Source: Pseudomonas sp. PGPPP3
Lineage (GTDB): Bacteria > Pseudomonadota > Gammaproteobacteria > Pseudomonadales > Pseudomonadaceae
NCBI GenBank assembly: GCA_002256055.1
Contig: NKIE01000108.1
Span: 1 to 8,281 of the forward strand
DNA: 8,281 bases
Direction of reading: 5' to 3'
The notes under the pieces are model-generated. The model did no database searches. It was not told where the DNA came from and saw only the letters and a program-made list of their open reading frames with translations. The position numbers and the translations under genes were made by a program. The first letter of the stretch is position 1, and every line of letters begins with the position of its first letter. Positions 1-5,302 of the stretch are shown piece by piece.

Positions 1-261
1 GTGTGCGGCCGCTGCAGCCGTGAGTTCGCCGGCAAGCGCCTGAGCGAACTGACCGTGCACCACCGCGACCACAACCACGACAACAACCCGCAAGATGGCT
101 CCAACTGGGAGCTGCTGTGCCTGTTCTGTCACGACAACGAACACTCGCGCTACACCGACCAGCAGTACTTCGCCGAAGGCTCCACCGCCAGCCCCAAAGG
201 CCCGAAGTCGACCCACAAGGCCTTCGCCGACCTGGCCGCGTTGCTGAAAAGCAAAGAGTAA
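1..261 (+). CDS. yajD: YajD-type HNH nuclease family protein, 5' end outside the window
   Basis: This is the C-terminal 86 residues of a small HNH-fold protein. A first zinc-type Cys pair (CGRC, residues 2-5) precedes the HNH core HHRDHNHDNN (about 20-29), then a second pair within CLFCHDNEH (C40, C43). E. coli YajD, as I remember it, has about 115 residues and reads WVCGRCSREF at the matching place. The GTG at base 1 is therefore most likely an internal Val codon, and about 30 residues lie upstream. The fold suggests metal-dependent nucleic-acid cleavage or binding, but YajD has no well-established role. The tail, ending ADLAALLKSKE before a TAA stop, matches the family's short charged C terminus. 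Identity is confident; function is only family-level. Confidence 0.88.
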   Translation: MCGRCSREFAGKRLSELTVHHRDHNHDNNPQDGSNWELLCLFCHDNEHSRYTDQQYFAEGSTASPKGPKSTHKAFADLAALLKSKE

Positions 262-271
262 GTCCCAGCGC

Positions 272-350
272 GCAGGATGGGTGGAGGCGCGTTGCGCCGC
301 TACCCATCAACGACGAATTGATGGGTAGCGCTGCGCTCAAGCCATCCTAC
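272..350. repeat. Large imperfect inverted repeat (hairpin) between convergent genes
   Basis: The left arm (272-310) and right arm (318-350) are near-complementary around a 7-base loop (311-317, cgacgaa). The inner 13 bp are perfect: cgctacccatcaa at 298-310 pairs with ttgatgggtagcg at 318-330. The outer parts, GCAGGATGG on the left and CCATCCTAC on the right, also pair with mismatches. The left arm contains an extra small hairpin, GGCGC-gtt-GCGCC (286-298), which the right arm lacks, so the element could extrude as a branched structure. It starts 10 bases after the yajD stop and ends 28 bases before the stop of the convergent CAP gene. It could act as a bidirectional transcription barrier, though no U-tract follows. 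It resembles GTAGGATGGGT-type dispersed intergenic repeats that I recall from Pseudomonas genomes. Confidence 0.75.
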
Positions 351-378
351 GGCCTGATCATGCGCTACCCCACCGTCA

Positions 379-1230
379 TCACGGCGTGCCGAACATGGCC
401 GTCCAGTAGATGCCGGCATCGCTGCTCGAATCCACCGCATAAGCCGCACCCAGCTCGCGATACTGCGGGTTCATCAGGTTGGCGCAATGCCCAGGGCTGG
501 CCAGCCAGCCATCGACCACCTTGCGCACGCTGTCATGCCCGGCGGCGATGTTCTCGCCGATCTGCTGGCCGACATAGCCCGCCAATTCGGCGCGATCTCC
601 CGGCATACGACCATCGCGATCCTTGTGATCGAAGAAGTTGTGATTGGCCATATCCCGCGAATACAACTCGGCGGCACTCGCCAGCGTGGCATTCCAGGCC
701 AGCGCGCCAGTGGCCGCAAAGGCTTGGGTGCCGCACTGACGCGGCTGAGTGCGGGCGGTGTTGATCGCGGCGAGCAGCTGCTGGCCTTCCGCCTGCCAGT
801 CAGCCAAACGCGCCGACAAAAGCTGCCGCGCCAGTACGATGCGCCACTCGCGGTCCGCGCGGCTGACACCAACATCGACAAACTGAGGGTCGAGCAACAC
901 CTGACAGAAACTCTCCTGCAGCGCCGTCATGGCCGCCTGGGCATTGCGCGGCCCAGACAGGCTGATCGCCTGCACGCTGGTCATCGGATAGCCCGCACGG
1001 GCCAGCTCCGGCTGCAGTCCACCGAGACTATTCAGCGCCAGCACCAGGCGCGCATCACTGGCTAGCGGAGGCAACGGCAGGGACGCCTGACCGGCACAAC
1101 GCTGCGCCTGGCTGCGGTAGGCATTGATCGACTCCACCAGCTGCGTCTCCTCACTGGCCTTGGCAGGGGCCGCGCATAACAGCGCCAGCGATAGAGCCGT
1201 AAGATGCAAAACCGAGAATAAAACGCGCAT
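379..1230 (-). CDS. Secreted CAP/SCP-domain protein with an apparent degenerate N-terminal CAP copy
   Basis: This 283-residue protein has a Sec signal peptide (residues 1-25, cleavage after AKA). C19 is preceded by Leu, so it is not a good lipobox. The C-terminal half (about 151-283) is a bacterial CAP domain of the YkwD type. It shows HNFFDH (H197, H202), GENIAAG (E226), SPGHCANLMNPQYRELG (H248, E259) and the closing YWTAMFG. H202, E226, H248 and E259 fit the usual CAP cavity tetrad. The N-terminal half (about 29-138) parallels the start and end of this domain but lacks the His/Glu centre. An in-frame ATG at 1338 is possible, but the ATG at 1230 was chosen because it opens the signal peptide and has GGGAGA just upstream. 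It is a periplasmic or extracellular protein of unknown activity, and it stands alone, flanked by a convergent and a divergent gene. Confidence 0.88.
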   Translation of the reverse strand: MRVLFSVLHLTALSLALLCAAPAKASEETQLVESINAYRSQAQRCAGQASLPLPPLASDARLVLALNSLGGLQPELARAGYPMTSVQAISLSGPRNAQAAMTALQESFCQVLLDPQFVDVGVSRADREWRIVLARQLLSARLADWQAEGQQLLAAINTARTQPRQCGTQAFAATGALAWNATLASAAELYSRDMANHNFFDHKDRDGRMPGDRAELAGYVGQQIGENIAAGHDSVRKVVDGWLASPGHCANLMNPQYRELGAAYAVDSSSDAGIYWTAMFGTP

Positions 1231-1287
1231 GAAAGTCTCCCTTGAACTGACAGCGTCAATGATCGGCGATTTTGCCACGCCGCGCAT

Positions 1288-1300
1288 GGTGACATTCACC
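1288..1300. promoter_or_regulatory. Short dyad GGTGA-CAT-TCACC upstream of the CAP gene
   Basis: A perfect 5-bp inverted repeat with a 3-base centre lies 58-70 bases before the CAP gene start, in the divergent gap shared with the flavin monooxygenase gene. The position suits an operator, but five-base arms can arise by chance and I recognise no regulator for it. No convincing -35/-10 pair is visible on the CAP side. Confidence 0.2.
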
Positions 1301-1362
1301 GCTAGAGCAATTCTCCAGAGCGCCAACACATCACTCACAGCCCGATAAAAATACGCCGCTCT

Positions 1363-1368
1363 TATAAC
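1363..1368 (+). promoter_or_regulatory. Possible -10 element (TATAAC) for the flavin monooxygenase gene
   Basis: TATAAC lies about 65 bases before the ATG at 1433 and is the best sigma70-type -10 match on the plus strand in the divergent gap. The bases where a -35 should lie (about 1340-1345) do not resemble TTGACA, so this is a weak call. The gene's ribosome-binding site, GAGGAGG at 1422-1428, is strong. Confidence 0.25.
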
Positions 1369-1432
1369 GGTGCCGCTGGGTTGCCTTTGTTGCAGATGCC
1401 CCCATTAACCAAGGACGACTTGAGGAGGCTGT

Positions 1433-2431
1433 ATGAACAGGCTGTCCACCACCCCGTTTTCCATTCTTGACCTAGCGCCGCTCCGCGACGATGAAGCCGG
1501 CCCGGCGCCAGCGCTGCAGCGCTCTCTGGCCCTGGCGCAGCACGCCGAACGCCTGGGATTCTCGCGCTACTGGGTGGCTGAGCACCACAACATGGAAGGT
1601 ATCGCCAGCTCGGCCACTGCGGTGCTGCTCGGTTACCTGGCCGCAGGCACCACAACCCTGCGCCTGGGCTCCGGCGGCATCATGCTGCCCAACCATGCAC
1701 CGCTGGTGGTGGCCGAACAGTTCGGCACCCTCGCGGCGCTCTATCCGGGACGGATCGAGCTGGGGCTGGGACGCGCACCGGGGGCCGACCAGCAAACTGC
1801 GCGCGCCCTGCGCCGTGATCGCCTGGGCAGCGCCGACGACTTCCCCCAGGATGTCGAGGAGCTTCAACGCCTGTTAGGGCCACGCCAGCCGGGACAACAG
1901 GTGATCGCGATGCCGGGCATGGACAGCAACGTGCCGCTCTGGCTGCTCGGCTCCAGCCTGTTCAGCGCCCAGCTGGCCGCGCAGAAGGGCCTGCCCTATG
2001 CCTTCGCCGCGCACTTCGCGCCGCGCTATCTGCACCAAGCGCTGCGTCTCTACCGTGATAACTTCCAGCCCTCGGCCGTGCTCGACAAGCCCTACGCGAT
2101 GGTCGGCGTACCGCTGATCGCCGCGCCCAGCGATGAAGAGGCCGAATTCCTCGCCACCACCGCCTTCCAGCGCATCCTCGCGTTGATGCGCGGAGAAAGC
2201 CTGGTGCTGCGCCCGCCCGTGGCGAGCATGGCCGGACGCTGGCAGCCACACGAGCAACAGGCCGTGGGCGATTTCCTCGGTCTGGCGGTGATCGGCGGGC
2301 CAGACACGGTGCGCGCACGCTTGGAGGCCCTGCTGGAACAAACCGGCGCCGACGAGCTGATCTTCACTGGCGACCTGTATCAACACGAACATCGCCTGCG
2401 CAGCTTCGAGATCCTGGCAAGTTTGCGTTAA
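1433..2431 (+). CDS. LLM-class (luciferase-like) flavin-dependent oxidoreductase, YhbW/MsnO8-like
   Basis: This 332-residue protein has the single-subunit bacterial luciferase-like TIM-barrel fold and is probably cytoplasmic. Diagnostic stretches are [10 protein letters not shown] at the N terminus (8-17), RYWVAEHHN (45-53), [21 protein letters not shown] (77-97, read in two overlapping parts) and [13 protein letters not shown] (105-117). [17 protein letters not shown] near the C terminus is followed by the typical [20 protein letters not shown] segment. Members use reduced FMN and oxygen; the substrate of this subgroup (E. coli YhbW) is unknown. Length matches the family. The ATG has GAGGAGG four bases upstream. 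It is divergent from the CAP gene, and a methyltransferase gene follows 73 bases downstream on the same strand. Family assignment is confident, but the reaction cannot be named. Confidence 0.92.
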   Translation: MNRLSTTPFSILDLAPLRDDEAGPAPALQRSLALAQHAERLGFSRYWVAEHHNMEGIASSATAVLLGYLAAGTTTLRLGSGGIMLPNHAPLVVAEQFGTLAALYPGRIELGLGRAPGADQQTARALRRDRLGSADDFPQDVEELQRLLGPRQPGQQVIAMPGMDSNVPLWLLGSSLFSAQLAAQKGLPYAFAAHFAPRYLHQALRLYRDNFQPSAVLDKPYAMVGVPLIAAPSDEEAEFLATTAFQRILALMRGESLVLRPPVASMAGRWQPHEQQAVGDFLGLAVIGGPDTVRARLEALLEQTGADELIFTGDLYQHEHRLRSFEILASLR

Positions 2432-2470
2432 GCCGCAGCGGCCAGGCGCGCGGGGGGAGAACCAAGCCGG

Positions 2471-2476
2471 TATACT
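2471..2476 (+). promoter_or_regulatory. Possible -10 element (TATACT) for the RNA methyltransferase gene
   Basis: TATACT matches the sigma70 -10 consensus at five of six positions and lies 28 bases before the GTG start at 2505. No -35-like hexamer is seen 16-18 bases upstream, where the sequence is GC- and G-rich. If used, transcription would start near 2482 and give a leader of about 23 bases containing the 8-bp palindrome TTGCGCAA (2485-2492). The position just upstream of a gene supports the call; the missing -35 weakens it. Confidence 0.35.
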
Positions 2477-2504
2477 CGCGCGCTTTGCGCAAGAGCATCC
2501 CCCC

Positions 2505-2975
2505 GTGGCCAACAGACGCTACAGCTGCATCGGTTTATTCAACCCCAAGTCCCCGGAGAACGTCGGCTCGGTGATGCGCGCCGCTGGCTGTTACGGGGTC
2601 AATTCGGTGTTTTACACCGGCAAGCGTTATGCCCGCGCCCAGGAATTTGCCACCGACACCAAGATGATCCACCAGGACATCCCGCTGATCGGTATCGATG
2701 ATTTGCAGAAGATCATTCCGCTGGGTTGCACGCCTGTGGCCGTGGAGCTGATCGAAGGCGCCCGCCCGCTGCCGGAATACACCCACCCGGATCGCGCCAT
2801 TTATATCTTCGGCCCGGAAGACGGCTCCCTCGGCAAGGACGTACTGGAGTGGTGTGAGGACGTGATCTACATCCCCACCCAGGGCTGCATGAACCTGGCC
2901 GCGACGGTCAATGTGGTGCTTTATGACCGCCTGGCCAAGGGCCTGAATACCAAGTCCGGGGCCAAGTTCAAGTAA
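2505..2975 (+). CDS. TrmH/SpoU (SPOUT) family RNA 2'-O-methyltransferase, short single-domain form
   Basis: This 156-residue protein consists almost entirely of the SPOUT trefoil-knot methyltransferase domain. Motif 1 is NPKSPENVGSVMRAAGCYG (13-31), with N19 and the catalytic-type R25. Motif 2 is YIFGPEDGSLGKDVL (100-114) and motif 3 is MNLAATVNVVLYD (129-141). Such proteins transfer a methyl group from S-adenosylmethionine to a ribose 2'-OH of tRNA or rRNA. It is about the size of TrmL, but its sequence is not close to E. coli TrmL as I remember it, so no symbol is given and the target RNA is unknown. The start is GTG, with six C immediately before it and no clear Shine-Dalgarno sequence, unusual next to the strong sites nearby. 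It converges with the binding-protein gene, only 12 bases away. Confidence 0.9.
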   Translation: MANRRYSCIGLFNPKSPENVGSVMRAAGCYGVNSVFYTGKRYARAQEFATDTKMIHQDIPLIGIDDLQKIIPLGCTPVAVELIEGARPLPEYTHPDRAIYIFGPEDGSLGKDVLEWCEDVIYIPTQGCMNLAATVNVVLYDRLAKGLNTKSGAKFK

Positions 2976-2987
2976 GCCGTCGCGCCG

Positions 2988-4079
2988 CTATCGACCCGAC
3001 TTGAGCCGACTAAAGGCGCGGGTCAGCGCCCGATTGAACGCTTGAGCGTTGTCATTCTTGGTGTACAGCTGAGCGCGCAGCGCCGCCGGCGGGTAGATTC
3101 CGGGATCGGCGAGGATCGCCGGATCAACGCTGGCATTGGCTGCCGGCACCGCATTGGCGTAGTAGATGCTGTTGCTGATGGCACCGATCACCTCCGGGGT
3201 CATCAGGTGATCCATCAACGCCAAACCGGCGGCCGGGTGCGGCGCATCCTTAGGAATCACCATCGCATCGAACCAGATCAGCGTGCCTTCACGCGGGATG
3301 CTGTAGTGCAGGCTATAGGGCTTGCCCGCCTGCTGCGCCTGACTGGCGGCAATCGATACATTGCCGTTCCAGGACATGGCCAGACAGGTATCGCCATTCG
3401 CCAGGTCGCTGATATTGCGGTCATTGTCAAAATAACGAATCGACGGCCGCACCTTGGCCAAATGCGCTTCGGCAAGCTTCAGGTCATCTAGGCTTTGTCG
3501 GTTGATATCAAGCCCCAGGTAACGGAACGCCGCGGCAAACACCTCGTTAGGGTCGTTGAGAAAACTCACCCCGCAGTCGGCAAACTTCGCCACCACCTGT
3601 GGATCGAGCAACATGGACCAACTGTCCGTCGGCGCATTGGCCATGCGTTTGGCGATCGCCTGCTGCTGATAGCCAAACCCCGTGGTGCCCCAGACGTACA
3701 GACCGGCATAGCGATTGCCCGGATCGAACGTCGCCATATGCCCGGTGAACTCGGGGTCAAGACCACTGAAATGCGGTAACGCAGTTTTATCCAGCGGCTG
3801 GATTGCGCCGCTCTGGATCGCTCGCTGCAAGTGTTGACCGGCCGTCAGCACCAGGTCATAGCCACTGCGCCCCGTCAGCAGCTTGGTTTCCACCGTTTCC
3901 AGCGAGTCAAAGTGGTCGACCACCACCTTGATGCCGGTCTTCTTCTCAAAATTGCTGAGGGTGTCCGGGGCCAGGTACTCGCCCCAGATAAACAAATTGA
4001 CCTGCTTCGGCGCCTCGGCCGCCAGCGCCTGAACGCTAGCGGCCAGGCCCAGGGCCAACAGACTGGCATGGAGTTTCAT
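2988..4079 (-). CDS. PotF/Spu-like periplasmic polyamine-type substrate-binding protein with an altered ligand pocket
   Basis: This 363-residue protein has a Sec signal peptide (cleavage near residues 20-21, ALA-A) and a family-1 solute-binding fold. Family landmarks are IWGEYLAPDTLSNFEKKTGI (31-50), GVSFLNDPNEVF (170-181), RYFDNDRNISDLANGD (215-230), SIPREG (260-265), IYYANAVPAA (305-314), NPGIYPP-like DPGIYPP (325-331) and the end RLKSGR. Compared with E. coli PotF from memory, these pocket residues are kept: W32, E179, W237, D271 and Y307. Others differ: WSDY is WGEY, PSAS is TAGQ (79-82), and the Asp of WAGD is N240. It should capture a cationic amine or guanidino compound in the periplasm for an ABC importer. 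No permease or ATPase gene is adjacent, so it is an orphan here. The ATG has AGGGGG upstream, overlapping the stop of the deiminase gene 9 bases away, which implies co-transcription and coupling. Confidence 0.9.
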   Translation of the reverse strand: MKLHASLLALGLAASVQALAAEAPKQVNLFIWGEYLAPDTLSNFEKKTGIKVVVDHFDSLETVETKLLTGRSGYDLVLTAGQHLQRAIQSGAIQPLDKTALPHFSGLDPEFTGHMATFDPGNRYAGLYVWGTTGFGYQQQAIAKRMANAPTDSWSMLLDPQVVAKFADCGVSFLNDPNEVFAAAFRYLGLDINRQSLDDLKLAEAHLAKVRPSIRYFDNDRNISDLANGDTCLAMSWNGNVSIAASQAQQAGKPYSLHYSIPREGTLIWFDAMVIPKDAPHPAAGLALMDHLMTPEVIGAISNSIYYANAVPAANASVDPAILADPGIYPPAALRAQLYTKNDNAQAFNRALTRAFSRLKSGR

Positions 4080-4084
4080 CAGAG

Positions 4085-4091
4085 CCCCCTA
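4085..4091 (-). promoter_or_regulatory. Ribosome-binding site of the binding-protein gene merged with the deiminase stop codon
   Basis: On the minus strand the deiminase stop TAG (4091-4089) runs straight into a G-tract, giving AGGGGG, with five bases before the ATG at 4079. The two signals share bases, as is typical of translationally coupled genes. This is the main reason for treating deiminase and binding protein as one transcription unit. Confidence 0.65.
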
Positions 4092-5201
4092 GGCGCGCTT
4101 AGGCGCGGCGTATTGCGGCATGGTGATGCAGGCGACGTTGCCGCCACCGAGGAGAATTTCCCGCGAGTTTTCGATACCGAGGATGCGGTGTTTAGGGAAC
4201 AATTCGGCCAGGGTGGCCTGGGCCACACGGTCGCAAGGGTCATTGAACAACGGCACAACAATGGCCGAGTTGCCGGCGTAGTAGTTGATGTAAGACGCGC
4301 AGATCTGCGTACCGGCCTGGCGCGTATGGGTGGCATCGTCCTGATCCAGCCCTGCGGCCTCCTCCGCTGTCCACTCCAACACGCGCGGCTGCGGCAGCTT
4401 GTGTACTTCAAGCGCGCGGCCTTGGGCGTCACGGGTGCTGCGCAGGATGTCGTAGGCCTCTTGGTAGATTTCCCACTGCGGGTCCGAACGGTCGTCGGTC
4501 CACTGCTGCACCACCACACCGGGGCGGACGAAGCAGGCCAGGTCATCGATATGACCGTCGGTTTCATCGAACTTGCAACCGCGCGGCAGCCAGATCACCT
4601 GTTCGGCACCGAGGTAGTCGGACAGCCTGCGGGTCATCTCATCCTTGCCCAGGTGGGCGTTGCGGTTGCGGTTGAGCAGGCACTGCTCGGTGGTCAGCAA
4701 AGTACGCTGGCCATCGGTTTGGATACCGCCCATCTCGGCAATAAAGGGCGCGCGGTAGCGGTCATAACCTTCGATTTCGAGAATCTTCTGCGCGATCTGA
4801 TCGTCCTTGTCCCACGGGTAGTACAAGCCGCCGTCCAGGCCGCCGTAAGCGTTGAACTCAAAATCCACGCCGCGCACTTCGCCGCTATCGTCATTGACCA
4901 GAAAAGCCGGGCCGCTGTCGCGGAACCAGGTGTCGTTGCAGGTCATTTCCACCACCCGCACATGGGCCGGCAACTGGCGACGGGCGTTGGCGTACTGGCT
5001 GGCCGAGGCGCACACGGTCACCGGCTCGCTGCTGGCAATCGCGCTGACGATATCGACCCAGACCTTCTGCGCTGGCTTAGCACCGTTGCGCCACACGTCG
5101 GTGCGCTCAGGCCAGCCGAGCCAGCAACCGGCCTTAGGTTCGAATTCGCCGGGCAGACGGAAGCCATCGGCTTTAGGAAGTGAAGTCAGGGAACGCGCCA
5201 T
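4089..5201 (-). CDS. Agmatine deiminase (AguA)-family guanidine deiminase, divergent paralogue
   Basis: This 370-residue protein belongs to the peptidyl-arginine/agmatine deiminase superfamily and is cytoplasmic by its lack of a signal peptide. AguA hydrolyses agmatine to N-carbamoylputrescine and ammonia. The catalytic set lines up with agmatine deiminases: D95 (WFRDSGP), E156, H217 and D219 (DETDGHIDD) and nucleophile C358 near the C terminus. Length matches AguA (about 370). Two signature stretches differ from AguA as I remember it: EGGSIH is EMGGIQ (156-161) and GGGNIHC is GGGNVAC (352-358). Substrate may therefore differ, so no symbol is given. A GTG at 5237 is in frame, but the ATG at 5201 gives the family length and has AAAGGTG six bases upstream. 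A LysR regulator gene lies upstream and a polyamine-type binding protein is coupled downstream. No aguB is present in the window. Confidence 0.88.
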   Translation of the reverse strand: MARSLTSLPKADGFRLPGEFEPKAGCWLGWPERTDVWRNGAKPAQKVWVDIVSAIASSEPVTVCASASQYANARRQLPAHVRVVEMTCNDTWFRDSGPAFLVNDDSGEVRGVDFEFNAYGGLDGGLYYPWDKDDQIAQKILEIEGYDRYRAPFIAEMGGIQTDGQRTLLTTEQCLLNRNRNAHLGKDEMTRRLSDYLGAEQVIWLPRGCKFDETDGHIDDLACFVRPGVVVQQWTDDRSDPQWEIYQEAYDILRSTRDAQGRALEVHKLPQPRVLEWTAEEAAGLDQDDATHTRQAGTQICASYINYYAGNSAIVVPLFNDPCDRVAQATLAELFPKHRILGIENSREILLGGGNVACITMPQYAAPKRA

Positions 5202-5207
5202 CGGATG

Positions 5208-5214
5208 CACCTTT
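5208..5214 (-). promoter_or_regulatory. Ribosome-binding site that fixes the deiminase start
   Basis: AAAGGTG on the minus strand, six bases before the ATG at 5201, is a good Shine-Dalgarno match. The in-frame GTG at 5237 would add 12 residues that do not belong to the family's N terminus. The site therefore supports the ATG. Confidence 0.6.
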
Positions 5215-5289
5215 ATGCCTGTGAGGAAGATGGCCACACAGTACGCGGCGCTTTGGCCGAGGTTCCAACGACGATAATTACGGAATAAC

Positions 5290-5302
5290 TGAATTTAATT
5301 CA
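5290..5302. promoter_or_regulatory. Candidate LysR-type operator TGAATTTAATTCA (T-N11-A)
   Basis: This is a perfect 6-bp inverted repeat around one central base, in the form T-N11-A expected for LysR-family boxes. It lies in the 101-base AT-rich gap between lysR and the deiminase gene, about 89-101 bases before the deiminase ATG. A weak promoter downstream (TTGGAA at 5268-5263 and TACTGT at 5243-5238 on the minus strand, spacer 19) would place the box near -65, the usual recognition-site position for LysR activators. The palindrome is directly visible. Its binding by the adjacent regulator is inference. Confidence 0.4.

Noticed and set aside
117..764. A 215-codon plus-strand frame spanning the end of yajD, the hairpin repeat and the antisense of the CAP gene
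   Set aside because: It is rich in Arg, His and Cys without any domain, and it overlaps yajD in another frame and the CAP gene on the other strand.
1254..1259. TTGACG on the minus strand as a -35 box for the CAP gene
   Set aside because: A -10 at the proper spacing would fall on ACTTTC immediately before the start codon, overlapping the ribosome-binding region, so it cannot serve this gene.
1231..1338. N-terminal extension of the CAP protein from the in-frame ATG at 1338
   Set aside because: It would bury the signal peptide 36 residues inside the protein. The ATG at 1230 has GGGAGA upstream and starts directly with the signal sequence.
2976..2987. A shared terminator between the convergent methyltransferase and binding-protein genes
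   Set aside because: Only 12 bases separate the stops, and neither they nor the flanking codons show a GC stem followed by a T-run.
3831..5183. A 450-codon open frame on the plus strand opposite the deiminase and binding-protein genes
   Set aside because: It mirrors codon positions of two clearly recognised minus-strand genes in GC-rich DNA, crosses their junction, and its translation resembles no protein family. It is a typical antisense shadow.
5202..5237. Upstream GTG start for the deiminase at 5237
   Set aside because: It adds 12 residues not typical of the family and lacks a good ribosome-binding site, whereas the ATG at 5201 has AAAGGTG at the correct distance.
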